Positions 1 through 8,620 of a stretch of 61,307 nt of DNA are shown piece by piece. This DNA is from Bacteroidia bacterium (GTDB lineage Bacteria > Bacteroidota > Bacteroidia > Bacteroidales > UBA7960): NCBI GenBank assembly GCA_007695305.1, contig REEA01000188.1, positions 1 through 61,307 of the forward strand, given 5' to 3'. Numbering within the stretch: position 1 is the stretch's first letter; each line of letters begins with the position of its first letter. The position numbers and the translations under genes are program-made. Under the pieces are notes generated by a model, which was not told the origin of the DNA, did no database searches, and saw only the letters and a program-made list of their open reading frames with translations.

Positions 1-130
1 CACGAATGAAAGAAGAAAAGATATTCGTGCATTCGTGGCAAAAAATAATATGCCACAAATTCACGAATGAAAGAGGAAATAATATTCGTGCATTCGTGGC
101 AAAAAAATTATGCCACGAATACACGAATGA
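1..130. repeat. Two tandem palindromic intergenic repeats
   Basis: Two units of about 60 bp lie head to tail. In each, ATTCGTGCATTCGTGGCA (23-40 and 84-101) is followed by an A-rich loop and its near-perfect inverse (51-68 and 111-128). Each unit can fold into an 18-bp cruciform or RNA hairpin. The second unit pairs with only one mismatch, the first with more. The repeat probably continues to the left of the window. It lies just beyond the 3' end of the minus-strand plug-protein gene and could help end its transcript, although no clean T-tract terminator is formed. Confidence 0.75.
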
Positions 131-178
131 AAAAGAAAAAATTCTTTTTTGACCGCCAAAGATGCTGAAGAAGATCTG

Positions 179-1504
179 CTACCTCGGCACAGCAGAATTA
201 AAATGCCCGATGCCGATGAGCTGGTCGTACAAGTCGCCGGGTTGCCGGTGATATATATAGATGGTATAGTCATTTTCAGTTACTGAATGGCTGCCTTCGA
301 TAAAGGCGATGTCAACATCTGCACCCTCTGCCGGGATGAAGGCATACAGATAATTGTAGTAACCCTGTTTAAGCAGGAGGCTTAGCTCATAGGCCTTTTC
401 TCCATAGTTATAGTTCATCTTGTTTTCTTCGGTAAAACCCCAGTCGGTGAGTGCACCCATCACATACAAGTGTCCGTATTCAAGTGGTCCGCCGGGCATT
501 GGAAGGTGGAAATGTACCCAGGCGTAATCTGCTTCTATCATATCATTTGGTGCATCACGGGTAGAGATATGAAAGCGGCCGTTGAGATCATCATCGGTGA
601 TATAGCGGGCATGGGGTCGCGGTCTGTCCGGCACAAGATAAACGTCCCAGTATCTTCTGGACGAACGGATATCGTGAACCCTTTCCGACAGGAAACGCAA
701 ACTGCGGATATCGAACCGGCGAAATTCGTTGTTCCCCTCAAACAGGGTTTCTTCTTCGTAGTCGTATATCAGCTGATCACCTCTGATGCCCCGGGGTGCC
801 AGATCTGTGATGGCATTGTCCCAGCGGCCGTTCTGTGTGATCACAACTTTCAGATCACGATATGGATTAGAAACACGGTATCGCCCCAGGTTGATATTAA
901 ACATGATCTGCTGTTTCCGGTCACGATAGCGAACAAGGTTTGCCTGCTCCACATGGCCTGCTACGGTAACGCTTTGGGTGAAAACGGAAAACCTCCTCGT
1001 CAGTACCACGTCATCCGGATTTCCTTCCATGAACACGACCAGCAGATAATTGCCCGATTTTGTGGGACGCATGTTGGAATTTGGGAATTCAAGCCAATAG
1101 TGCGTATAAGGTACCCGCGTGTTCACCGACCGCCGGTAGTTTCGGATGTGATCTTCGTAAAAACCGTCGATATATTCAAAAGGCCTCAATTCAGAAGGCT
1201 GCCAGTGTGCATCACAATGAATGATTGTGTAATTATAGTGTTTGTAATCGGCATCCATATCATCAAAACGAAGAATTAGCCGGTCATCAGAATGCATGCG
1301 TATCAAAGGGTCCGATAATTCAAAGCCAATCTGATTAAACAAAACTGTACGGATGTTGTTTTTATGAATAAAGTCCCCGTAAAGAAAATAATCTTTATTC
1401 GTATCCCCACTGTATAAGGGGCTAACGGAGGAAAGCAAGAGCCAAAAAACAACAAAATTAAGGGGGATGCTTTGTCTGATTAAGGAAAAAAAACGGCAGA
1501 TCAT
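179..1504 (-). CDS. Type IX secretion system plug-family protein (formerly DUF5103)
   Basis: A 441-aa exported protein recognised as the Bacteroidota family once called DUF5103 and now T9SS plug protein, thought to close the SprA translocon when it is idle. The N-terminus is a signal peptide (hydrophobic NFVVFWLLLSSVSPLYSG). The body is beta-rich, with family-typical stretches such as LFNQIGFELSDPLI, HCDAHWQPSEL and the C-terminal YGHLYVMGALTDWGF region. The reading frame opens upstream with TTG at 1525, but ATG at 1504 is the better start because it places the signal peptide properly. It is divergent from nqrA. A TAGCTTTG box on the minus strand (1546-1553) may be its -7 element. The family call is from remembered motifs, not a search. 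Confidence 0.82.
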   Translation of the reverse strand: MICRFFSLIRQSIPLNFVVFWLLLSSVSPLYSGDTNKDYFLYGDFIHKNNIRTVLFNQIGFELSDPLIRMHSDDRLILRFDDMDADYKHYNYTIIHCDAHWQPSELRPFEYIDGFYEDHIRNYRRSVNTRVPYTHYWLEFPNSNMRPTKSGNYLLVVFMEGNPDDVVLTRRFSVFTQSVTVAGHVEQANLVRYRDRKQQIMFNINLGRYRVSNPYRDLKVVITQNGRWDNAITDLAPRGIRGDQLIYDYEEETLFEGNNEFRRFDIRSLRFLSERVHDIRSSRRYWDVYLVPDRPRPHARYITDDDLNGRFHISTRDAPNDMIEADYAWVHFHLPMPGGPLEYGHLYVMGALTDWGFTEENKMNYNYGEKAYELSLLLKQGYYNYLYAFIPAEGADVDIAFIEGSHSVTENDYTIYIYHRQPGDLYDQLIGIGHFNSAVPR

Positions 1505-1545
1505 TGACTTCTGGTTTTGGTTCAAGATGCTCGGTTTGTTAAAAA

Positions 1546-1553
1546 CAAAGCTA
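1546..1553 (-). promoter_or_regulatory. Candidate -7 box for the plug-protein gene
   Basis: Read on the minus strand this is TAGCTTTG, a match to the Bacteroidota -7 consensus TAnnTTTG, about 40 bp upstream of the chosen ATG. No clear -33 TTG is seen at the usual distance, so support is moderate. Confidence 0.4.
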
Positions 1554-1603
1554 ATGAAAAAAGAAATACTTCCGTTGGTATTTCTGATATTTAAAAATAT
1601 CTA

Positions 1604-1611
1604 TAATTTTG
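1604..1611 (+). promoter_or_regulatory. Candidate -7 box for the nqr operon
   Basis: TAATTTTG matches TAnnTTTG and lies 34 bp before the nqrA ATG. The nearest upstream TTG (1575-1577) is 26 bp away, longer than the usual spacer of about 19 bp, so the -33 element is uncertain. Confidence 0.4.
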
Positions 1612-1645
1612 TTGGGTTCAATTCTTACAATAATATCATCCAAAG

Positions 1646-3007
1646 ATGTCAAAAGTAATTAAGACAAAACGTGGTTTGGACATCCCGCTGCTAGGGGATG
1701 CGGAAAAGATCCTGCAAACACCGCCCAGGGCATCGGAGTATGCTTTAAAGCCCCCTGACTTTCATGGGTTGGTTCCAAAAATGATGATCAAGGAGGGAAC
1801 CAGGGTCAAAGCAGGTAGTCCGTTGTTTTTTGATAAATACAATGAGGACGTGGTATTTACATCCCCTGTGAGCGGAACTTACACCGAGCTGGTGCGGGGA
1901 GCCAAGCGGCGAATCATGGAGATACGCATTATGCCGGATCCGGAAGACGATTACATTGACTTTGGTACTGAATCACTCTCAACCATGAACCGGGAGCAGG
2001 TCATTCAAAAACTGCTGAAAAGCGGCCTCTGGCCAATGATTCGCCAGCGCCCCTATTCAGTGATTGCCAATCAGAATGACAAACCCCGCTCTGTCTTTGT
2101 TTCTGCCTTTAAATCCGCACCCCTGAGCTCCGATATGGATTTTGTGGTGAATGGGCAGGAAGATGACTTTCAGGCCGGACTTGATGTACTCGGCATGCTA
2201 ACAGACGGGGGAGTGCACCTGGGCATTCATGCCGATCAAACAATGTCAAAAGCTTTTACCGAAGCCAAAGGGGTGCAGATACACCGTTTCAAGGGGCCCC
2301 ATCCTGTCGGCAATGTGGGTATTCAAATCTACCACGTGCAACCCATCAATAAAGGCGAAACGGTTTGGTATGCTGATGTGCAGGATGTGATCATTATCGG
2401 GCGTTTGTTCAAAAAAGGAATTTATGATGCCAGAAAAATTGTGGCCCTCACCGGATCAGAAGTACTGAACCCAAGATATTACCGAATCATCACCGGTGCA
2501 CAAATCAATTCTTTTGCAGTCAACAATGTCCGTTCCGAAAATGGTTTAACACCCAGATTTATCAGCGGCGATGTGCTTTCGGGTGAAAAAATTGCACCCG
2601 ACGGCCATATCGGATTCTATGATGACCAAATCACCATTATCCCGGAAGGCGATAAGCCTGAACTTCTTGGCTGGCTGATTCCCACCATTGATAAATTCAG
2701 TGTTTCAAGAACCTTTTTCTCATTCCTGATGCCCTGGATGAAATACAGGCATAATACAAACATCCGTAGTGGGGTGAGACCTTTTGTCATTACCGGTATA
2801 TATGAAAAGGTTCTTCCCATGGACATCATGCCCATGCAGCTCATTAAATCCATTATGATCAACGATATTGATATGATGGAAAAACTGGGTATTTACGAGG
2901 TGGCTCCCGAAGATTTTGCCTTGTGTGAATATGTTTGCCCCTCCAAGATTGAAATACAAACCATCCTGCGTGAAGGGCTTGATACCATGCGCAAGGAATT
3001 TACCTAG
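1646..3007 (+). CDS. nqrA: Na+-translocating NADH:quinone reductase subunit A
   Basis: The 453-aa cytosolic subunit of Na+-NQR, the complex that oxidises NADH, reduces quinone and pumps Na+ out. NqrA carries no transmembrane helix, and its N-terminal region resembles lipoyl/RnfC-like barrels. The N-terminus (KTKRGLDIPLLGDAEK) and the C-terminal ending (ALCEYVCPSKIEIQTILREGL) are typical of NqrA, and the length is normal. It is the first gene of nqrABCDEF, with 41 bp to nqrB. ATG at 1646 is the only sensible start; an overlapping upstream frame (1467-1658) is spurious. Confidence 0.97.
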   Translation: MSKVIKTKRGLDIPLLGDAEKILQTPPRASEYALKPPDFHGLVPKMMIKEGTRVKAGSPLFFDKYNEDVVFTSPVSGTYTELVRGAKRRIMEIRIMPDPEDDYIDFGTESLSTMNREQVIQKLLKSGLWPMIRQRPYSVIANQNDKPRSVFVSAFKSAPLSSDMDFVVNGQEDDFQAGLDVLGMLTDGGVHLGIHADQTMSKAFTEAKGVQIHRFKGPHPVGNVGIQIYHVQPINKGETVWYADVQDVIIIGRLFKKGIYDARKIVALTGSEVLNPRYYRIITGAQINSFAVNNVRSENGLTPRFISGDVLSGEKIAPDGHIGFYDDQITIIPEGDKPELLGWLIPTIDKFSVSRTFFSFLMPWMKYRHNTNIRSGVRPFVITGIYEKVLPMDIMPMQLIKSIMINDIDMMEKLGIYEVAPEDFALCEYVCPSKIEIQTILREGLDTMRKEFT

Positions 3008-3048
3008 TTCAGGAATCTTTATGATAATAACCTAAAAAAATAAGAACA

Positions 3049-4224
3049 TTGAAAGCGATACATAACTTGTTGGACAAGGTCAGGCCCAATTTTGAAAAAG
3101 GCGGGAGGTTTGAAAAACTGTACCGTACTTTTGAAGCTTTTGAGACTTTTCTTTTCGTTGCCGGTAATGTAACCAACAGGGGAAGCCATATCCGGGATGC
3201 CATGGATATGAAAAGAACCATGTTCCATGTGGTCATTGCCATGACGCCGGTTCTTCTGTTTGGTATGTGGAATGTCGGCTTTCAGCATTACAAGGCCATC
3301 GGCATGGAAGTTGACTTGCTTGACCAGTTTCTTTTTGGACTGATAAAGGTTTTACCCATCATTGTGGTAAGTTATGCTTCGGGCCTTGCTGTTGAATTCA
3401 TTTTTGCAACCATACGCAATCATGAGGTAAATGAAGGGTTTCTGGTTTCCGGATTGCTGATTCCTTTGATCATTCCGGTTACCACACCTTTGTGGATGAT
3501 AGCCCTTGCTACGGTATTTGCTGTGATCATCGGGAAAGAGGTATTTGGTGGAACAGGTATGAATATCCTGAATCCTGCTCTTTTGGCGCGAGCATTCTTG
3601 TTCTTCGCCTATCCGGCATACCTGGTTGGTGACGATGTATGGATTTACACCAACCTGCAGGAAGGACAGCAATTGATTGACGGGTTTTCGGGGGCAACAC
3701 CATTGGCTTACCTTGCCATCGGAGAAATAGAAAAGCTTCCCTCCGTGTTGGAAATGTTCCTTGGTACTATTCCCGGTTCAATTGGTGAAACCTCAACATT
3801 AGCCGTTCTGTTGGGGGCACTCGTGCTGATAGCTACCGGAGTGGGAAGCTTGCGTATCATGTTATCGGTTGTAGCCGGTGGCCTGTTTACCGGCCTCCTT
3901 TTTAACATTTTTGCAGTGAACCCATACATGGAAATCCCTGCCTATTACCATCTGATCATGGGAGGCTTTGCCTTTGGCACCGTATATATGGCAACAGATC
4001 CCGTATCAGCGTCCCAGACAGGAACGGGTAAATACATTTACGGATTTCTGATTGGGGTTATCACGCTGCTGATCCGGGTGGTGAATCCGGCCTATCCCGA
4101 AGGAATGATGCTTGCCATCCTCTTCATGAACGTGTTTGCGCCTCTGATTGACCATTATGTGGTACAGGCCAACATCAAAAAACGGCTCAAAAGGATGCAA
4201 ACAGCAGAGGTTAAAACAACATAA
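3049..4224 (+). CDS. nqrB: Na+-NQR subunit B, membrane, covalent FMN
   Basis: A 391-aa polytopic membrane subunit of Na+-NQR. It is a core part of the Na+ channel and carries an FMN covalently linked to a threonine. The flavinylation motif is visible as DGFSGATPL, with Thr217 the likely attachment residue. Conserved segments such as GGTGMNILNPALLARAFLFFAYP and the C-terminal MATDPVSASQT match the NqrB/RnfD family. The N-terminus (KAIHNLLDKVRPNFEKGGRFEK) is typical, and it is reached only from a TTG start codon; no in-frame ATG precedes that conserved region. Modification requires ApbE, encoded downstream at 8632. Confidence 0.97.
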   Translation: MKAIHNLLDKVRPNFEKGGRFEKLYRTFEAFETFLFVAGNVTNRGSHIRDAMDMKRTMFHVVIAMTPVLLFGMWNVGFQHYKAIGMEVDLLDQFLFGLIKVLPIIVVSYASGLAVEFIFATIRNHEVNEGFLVSGLLIPLIIPVTTPLWMIALATVFAVIIGKEVFGGTGMNILNPALLARAFLFFAYPAYLVGDDVWIYTNLQEGQQLIDGFSGATPLAYLAIGEIEKLPSVLEMFLGTIPGSIGETSTLAVLLGALVLIATGVGSLRIMLSVVAGGLFTGLLFNIFAVNPYMEIPAYYHLIMGGFAFGTVYMATDPVSASQTGTGKYIYGFLIGVITLLIRVVNPAYPEGMMLAILFMNVFAPLIDHYVVQANIKKRLKRMQTAEVKTT

Positions 4225-4244
4225 ACAAGAAAAACAATTAAGCG

Positions 4245-4937
4245 ATGACAAACCGATATGTGTTTCTTTATGCATCTGCGATGGTTGTGGTGGTGGCACT
4301 GGTGCTCTCCAGCGCGGCTACGCTGCTGAGACCGTTGCAGGAGCGCAATATGCGCATCGAAAAGATGCAGAATATCCTTGCTGCCATCAATATTCCCGCA
4401 CCGCGCGCAGAAGCTGAGGCCCTCTTCAACCAATATATCACCACGGCAAAGATTGTCAATTCCCGGGGTGAGGAAATTGAAGGTGACGCCTTTGAAGTGG
4501 AACTGCAGGATGAGGTCAGAAAGGATCTTGCCGACAGGCAACTGCCGGTTTTTATTGCCGATGTTGACGGTGAAATCTTCTATATTTTGCCCATAAGGGG
4601 AAATGGCTTATGGGGCCCCATCTGGGGGTATATCGGACTGGAGTCAGACCTGACCACCATTGCCGGAGCCAACTTTGACCATGCCAGTGAAACTCCCGGT
4701 CTGGGTGCAGAAATTGCCGACAAACCATTCCAGGAACAATTTACAGGGAAAAGGATTTTTGATGAAGAGGGCAACTTTCGTCCTGTGCGCGTCGTAAAAG
4801 GCCGTGCCCCGGCTGATGACCTGCATGCCGTGGACGGCGTATCCGGCGGCACCATCACCTCAAACGGCGTTACCAATATGGTGCGCGACGGATTGGCAGC
4901 TTATAAGTCTTACTTTGAAAAAATTAAAACAACATGA
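4245..4937 (+). CDS. nqrC: Na+-NQR subunit C, periplasmic, covalent FMN
   Basis: A 230-aa subunit with one N-terminal membrane helix (residues about 5-28) and a periplasmic FMN-binding domain. The flavinylation motif reads DGVSGGTITSNGV, with Thr203 as the expected FMN-linked residue. The position before it is Gly rather than the commoner Ala of SGAT. Upstream family features include GLWGPIWGYIGLE and ETPGLGAEI. The stop overlaps the nqrD start by 4 bp (ATGA), implying translational coupling. Length is close to the short Bacteroidota form of NqrC. Confidence 0.96.
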   Translation: MTNRYVFLYASAMVVVVALVLSSAATLLRPLQERNMRIEKMQNILAAINIPAPRAEAEALFNQYITTAKIVNSRGEEIEGDAFEVELQDEVRKDLADRQLPVFIADVDGEIFYILPIRGNGLWGPIWGYIGLESDLTTIAGANFDHASETPGLGAEIADKPFQEQFTGKRIFDEEGNFRPVRVVKGRAPADDLHAVDGVSGGTITSNGVTNMVRDGLAAYKSYFEKIKTT

Positions 4938-5593
4938 GTGAATACAGCAATACACCAAAAGAAGCCTTGTTCTCGCCACAAAACAGGAAGCTGCTGACTA
5001 ACCCGCTGGGGAAAGACAATCCAATCAATGTGCAGGTCCTCGGCATTTGCTCAGTACTGGCGATTACAGTGCAACTCAGGACATCCATCGTGATGGCGAT
5101 TTCTGTTGTGGCCGTTATGGGTCTGGCAAACGTCATCATATCCCTGCTAAGAAAAACCATCCCACCAAGGATACGAATCATCGTGCAACTTACCGTGATC
5201 GCATCGCTGGTGATCCTGGTCGACCAGGTACTCAAAGCATTTGTGTATGATGTGAGCAGGCAGCTTTCTGTATTCGTGGGCCTTATCATCACCAACTGTA
5301 TCATCATGGGTCGCCTGGAAGCCTATGCACTCAACAACAAACCCTGGCCATCTTTCCTCGATGGGATAGGAAATGCCTTTGGCTACGGCTGGGTTTTGCT
5401 TACCGTAGGCTTTTTCAGAGAGCTCTTCGGCTCAGGAACCCTCATGGGATACCAGGTCATTCCCGGTTTCTTATATGATTTGGGATATGAAAACAACGGA
5501 TTTATGATCCTCCCGCCAATGGCCCTGATCACCGTAGGTATCATCATCTGGGTGCACCGGCACAGGGATCGAAGCCTTGTTGATATCAGCTAA
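4934..5593 (+). CDS. nqrD: Na+-NQR subunit D
   Basis: A 219-aa integral membrane subunit of Na+-NQR with about six helices. NqrD and NqrE are homologous inverted partners that hold the intramembrane iron-sulfur centre; the segment GLIITNCIIMGRLEAYA contains the conserved Cys. The N-terminus (EALFSPQNRKLLTNPLGKDNP) and FGSGTLMGYQVIP are family-typical. It starts within the nqrC stop codon (4-bp overlap) and is 29 bp from nqrE. Confidence 0.96.
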   Translation: MSEYSNTPKEALFSPQNRKLLTNPLGKDNPINVQVLGICSVLAITVQLRTSIVMAISVVAVMGLANVIISLLRKTIPPRIRIIVQLTVIASLVILVDQVLKAFVYDVSRQLSVFVGLIITNCIIMGRLEAYALNNKPWPSFLDGIGNAFGYGWVLLTVGFFRELFGSGTLMGYQVIPGFLYDLGYENNGFMILPPMALITVGIIIWVHRHRDRSLVDIS

Positions 5594-5622
5594 TCCATGG
5601 TAAAACCTTAAAGCGAAAAAAA

Positions 5623-6240
5623 ATGCAAGAGTTTGTAAACATATTTGTAAGGTCAGTCTTTATTGACAACATGGTATTTGCATACTTCCTGGGTATGTGT
5701 TCCTACCTGGCTGTATCACGAACCGTGAATACCAGCGTGGGCCTCGGTTTTGCCGTGGTGTTCGTACTCGGTATCACAGTGCCTGTCAACTACCTGCTGG
5801 AGAACTTCATCCTGGGAAGAGGCGCCCTGTCATGGCTCGGACCGCAATTTGCCGCTGTTGACCTGAGCTTTCTCACATTTATCATGTTCATCGCTATCAT
5901 CGCGGCCATGGTACAGCTGGTCGAAATGATCATAGAAAAGATCAGTCCGACACTGCATAACTCATTGGGAATTTTTCTGCCCCTGATCGCCGTTAACTGC
6001 GCCATCCTCGGCGGTTCACTCTTTATGCAGGAAAGAAACTTTGCCAATATCGGAGAAGCCTCTTCATTCGGCCTGGGCAGCGGTTTCGGATTTTTCCTGG
6101 CCATCGTGGGCATTGCCGCTATCCGGGAAAAAATTCGTTATTCAGCCGTTCCGGCACCACTCCGTGGCCTCGGCATCACCTTTATCATCACCGGCCTCAT
6201 GGGTATCGCATTCATGAGCTTTATGGGTATTGAATTATAA
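5623..6240 (+). CDS. nqrE: Na+-NQR subunit E
   Basis: A 205-aa, six-helix membrane subunit of Na+-NQR, paired with NqrD around the intramembrane iron-sulfur site. The conserved Cys-bearing segment is PLIAVNCAILGGSLFMQER. The N-terminus (FVNIFVRSVFIDNMVFAYFLGMCSYLAVS) is diagnostic, and length is normal. It lies 29 bp after nqrD and 21 bp before nqrF in the operon. Confidence 0.97.
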   Translation: MQEFVNIFVRSVFIDNMVFAYFLGMCSYLAVSRTVNTSVGLGFAVVFVLGITVPVNYLLENFILGRGALSWLGPQFAAVDLSFLTFIMFIAIIAAMVQLVEMIIEKISPTLHNSLGIFLPLIAVNCAILGGSLFMQERNFANIGEASSFGLGSGFGFFLAIVGIAAIREKIRYSAVPAPLRGLGITFIITGLMGIAFMSFMGIEL

Positions 6241-6261
6241 AATATTAGAAAAACAATCGCC

Positions 6262-7521
6262 ATGATATTGTTAGACGTAGGAAATATTTGGATCATCACG
6301 CTGAGCGTAGTCATGTTTCTTTTTGTGATGCTCCTGCTGGTGGGAATATTGCTCTATGCAAGAGCAAAACTGGTGCCCAGTGGCCCTGTAAAAATCACCA
6401 TCAATAACGAAAAAGAAATGGAGGTGAACGCAGGTGACACCCTCCTCACAACCCTGTCGCGCGAATCCATTTACCTCCCAAGCGCATGTGGCGGAGGCGG
6501 CACTTGCGCCATGTGCAAATGCCAGGTTTTTGACGGCGCCGGTGACATACTGCCAACCGAAGTGGGCTATTTCACCCGCAAAGAAATCCAGGAGAAATGG
6601 AGACTAAGCTGCCAGATCAAGGTGAAGCAGGACATGGACATCCATGTCCCCAAAGAGATCTTTGGCATCAAAAAGTGGGAATGTGAAGTGATTTCCAATC
6701 ATAACGTCGCCACATTCATCAAGGAATTTGTGGTGAAACTGCCTGAGGGAGAAAACCTGGACTTCCAGTCGGGAGGTTATATCCAGATCGATGTTCCACC
6801 CTGTGAGGTAGAATTCAAGGATATCGAAGTGGAGAAACAATTCCGCGACGACTGGGACAAACTAAACATGTGGGACCTGAAAATGGTCAACTCAGAACCG
6901 ATTTTCAGAGCCTACTCCATGGCAAACCACCCGGCCGAAGGAAACATCATCAAGTTGAATATCCGTATCGCCACCCCTCCATGGGATCAGAAAAAGAACA
7001 AGTTCATGAACGTGAATCCCGGTATATGTTCCAGCTATATCTTTGCCAGAAAGCCGGGCGATAAGGTAACCATCTCAGGGCCTTATGGCGATTTCTTCAT
7101 CAAAGAAACTGAACGTGAAATGGTATACATCGGAGGTGGTGCAGGTATGGCCCCCCTGCGGTCACATATATTCCACATGTTCCATACTGTAAAAACCGAC
7201 CGGAAAGTGTCGTACTGGTACGGAGCCCGCTCAAAAAGAGAGGTATTCTATGAAGAAGAATTCCGGAAAATTGAAAAGGAATTTCCAAACTTTAAGTTCC
7301 ATATAGCACTCTCAGAGCCTTTACCGGAGGATAACTGGGATGGTTATACCGGCTTTATTCATCAGGTTGTCATGGATAACTACCTGAAAGAACACCCTGA
7401 ACCGGAAGAGGTGGAATACTACCTCTGCGGGCCACCCATCATGAATGAATCGGTACTCCATATGCTCGACAACTTGGGAGTACCTGAAGAAAATATTGAC
7501 CTTGACGATTTTGGAGGTTAA
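6262..7521 (+). CDS. nqrF: Na+-NQR subunit F, NADH-oxidising flavoprotein
   Basis: A 419-aa entry subunit that takes hydride from NADH onto FAD and passes electrons to a [2Fe-2S] centre. An N-terminal helix (about 9-33) anchors it. The ferredoxin domain has Cys76, Cys82, Cys85 and a distal Cys117 (LSCQIKV). The FAD region follows ([11 protein letters not shown]), then the NADH-binding region ([16 protein letters not shown] and [12 protein letters not shown]), ending in the typical DDFGG. It is the last gene of the operon; a possible terminator and a promoter for the next gene overlap just behind it. Confidence 0.98.
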   Translation: MILLDVGNIWIITLSVVMFLFVMLLLVGILLYARAKLVPSGPVKITINNEKEMEVNAGDTLLTTLSRESIYLPSACGGGGTCAMCKCQVFDGAGDILPTEVGYFTRKEIQEKWRLSCQIKVKQDMDIHVPKEIFGIKKWECEVISNHNVATFIKEFVVKLPEGENLDFQSGGYIQIDVPPCEVEFKDIEVEKQFRDDWDKLNMWDLKMVNSEPIFRAYSMANHPAEGNIIKLNIRIATPPWDQKKNKFMNVNPGICSSYIFARKPGDKVTISGPYGDFFIKETEREMVYIGGGAGMAPLRSHIFHMFHTVKTDRKVSYWYGARSKREVFYEEEFRKIEKEFPNFKFHIALSEPLPEDNWDGYTGFIHQVVMDNYLKEHPEPEEVEYYLCGPPIMNESVLHMLDNLGVPEENIDLDDFGG

Positions 7522-7526
7522 CTTTG
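7496..7526 (+). promoter_or_regulatory. Candidate promoter for the cation transporter gene, inside the nqrF 3' end
   Basis: TTG at 7496-7498 and TAACTTTG at 7519-7526 are 20 bp apart, matching the Bacteroidota TTG/TAnnTTTG promoter. The box is followed by CAGCCC, a common extension of such promoters. The predicted transcript start falls near 7532, giving a leader of about 30 nt. Confidence 0.55.
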
Positions 7527-7527
7527 C

Positions 7528-7550
7528 AGCCCTGTTATGCAGGGCTTTTT
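7528..7550 (+). terminator. Hairpin with T tract after nqrF
   Basis: AGCCCTG (7528-7534) pairs with CAGGGCT (7540-7546) across a 5-nt loop and is followed by TTTT. It can end the nqr transcript. It overlaps the predicted start point of the next gene's transcript, so a 5'-UTR role is also possible. Confidence 0.6.
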
Positions 7551-7561
7551 AACCTTTGAAA

Positions 7562-8449
7562 ATGAAAACTGATCGCTTTACAAAAGCCAACCGTGTTGTC
7601 TGGATAGGCTTTCTGGCCAATTTGCTGCTGACACTGTTCAAGCTGTTTGCAGGTATTTTTGGCCGCAGTGCAGCAATGATCGCCGATGCCATCCATTCCA
7701 TCAGCGATTTCATGACTGACCTGGTGATCGCCGGAAGCCTCAAAGTAGCAGCACGACCACGCGATGGCAATCATAAATATGGCCACGGAAAAGTTGAAAC
7801 ACTGGCCGCAGCATTCGTTGGTGGTGTCCTCCTGCTCGTGGGTGTGGGAATTTTATATTCCGGTATAATAAACATCATTGGTCATTTTGGGGACCATCCA
7901 CTTCATAGGCCCGGAATGATAGCACTTTATGCCGCAGTACTCTCCATTGGCATCAAAGAGGTTTTGTTCAGATATACAATACATGCCGGGAAAAAAGTAA
8001 ACAGCACGGTGCTTGTCGCCAATGCATGGCACCACAGAAGCGATGTTTACTCTTCCCTCGCCACTTTAGCCGGTATAGCAGGTGCCATTTTCCTTGGTAA
8101 CCAATGGGTAATACTGGACCCCATCGCAGCCATACTGGTCAGTTTCTTTATCTTTAAAGTGGCTGTTATGATCGTCAGAGAAGCCCTGCTCGAACTCATT
8201 GAAACCTCCTTGCCTTCAGCAAAAGAAAGGGAAATTATACAGATAGCCGGCGACGTGAAGGGAGTACATAATCCCCATGACCTGAAAACCCGGAAGATCG
8301 GAAGCAATATTGCTATCGATATGCATATACAGGTGAAACATGACCTCAATGTGAAAGAAGCCCACGATATTACCGTGGAACTTGAAAAATGCCTGCGCGA
8401 CAAATACGGGGACGATACCCATATTTCCGTGCATACCGAGCCGCTGTGA
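7562..8449 (+). CDS. Cation diffusion facilitator (CDF) family transporter
   Basis: A 295-aa inner-membrane divalent metal exporter with six helices and a C-terminal cytosolic ferredoxin-like domain (about 205-295). Metal-site motifs are visible in TM2 (HSISD within ADAIHSISDFMTD) and TM5 (HHRSD within NAWHHRSDVYSS). An HxxxD motif in both helices suggests Zn/Cd rather than the DxxxD pattern of FieF-type proteins. The frame opens with TTG at 7556, but ATG at 7562 is preferred. It sits between nqrF and apbE on the same strand and seems to have its own promoter, so it need not be linked to NQR. Confidence 0.92.
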   Translation: MKTDRFTKANRVVWIGFLANLLLTLFKLFAGIFGRSAAMIADAIHSISDFMTDLVIAGSLKVAARPRDGNHKYGHGKVETLAAAFVGGVLLLVGVGILYSGIINIIGHFGDHPLHRPGMIALYAAVLSIGIKEVLFRYTIHAGKKVNSTVLVANAWHHRSDVYSSLATLAGIAGAIFLGNQWVILDPIAAILVSFFIFKVAVMIVREALLELIETSLPSAKEREIIQIAGDVKGVHNPHDLKTRKIGSNIAIDMHIQVKHDLNVKEAHDITVELEKCLRDKYGDDTHISVHTEPL

Positions 8450-8450
8450 T

Positions 8451-8516
8451 GCTTGGGAGGAGAGAATGGAAGGGGAGAGTGGGAGAAGGAGAGAAAGAGA
8501 GAGTGGGAGTGACAGT
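8451..8516 (+). repeat. Purine-rich tract
   Basis: About 65 bp between the CDF gene and apbE consist almost wholly of G and A on the plus strand (repeats of GGGAG, GAGAGA and AAGGAG), with a few T and C. It is low-complexity and not coding. Confidence 0.7.
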
Positions 8517-8620
8517 AAGAAGTAAGCAGTAAGCAGTTGTTAGTTAATAGACTATTTGACATTTCGACATTTCGACATTTTGACATTTGACCTTTTGACC
8601 TTTTACACATTTTGACATCA
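8514..8620 (+). repeat. Degenerate octanucleotide array before apbE
   Basis: The tract begins with AGTAAGAAGTAAGCA (8514-8528) and a partial repeat of it. A run of about seven copies of an 8-bp unit follows, of the forms TTTCGACA, TTTTGACA and TTTGACCT, ending about 12 bp before the apbE start. The same leading 15-mer and a similar array occur before folD (48128-48391). Confidence 0.75.

Noticed and set aside
470-1279. 269-aa open frame on the plus strand
   Set aside because: It is antisense to the plug-family gene, which has clear homology and a signal peptide; the plus-strand product shows no recognisable family features.
1467-1658. 63-aa open frame before nqrA
   Set aside because: It overlaps both the plug gene and nqrA, and is Lys/Phe-rich with no homology; it covers the divergent promoter region.
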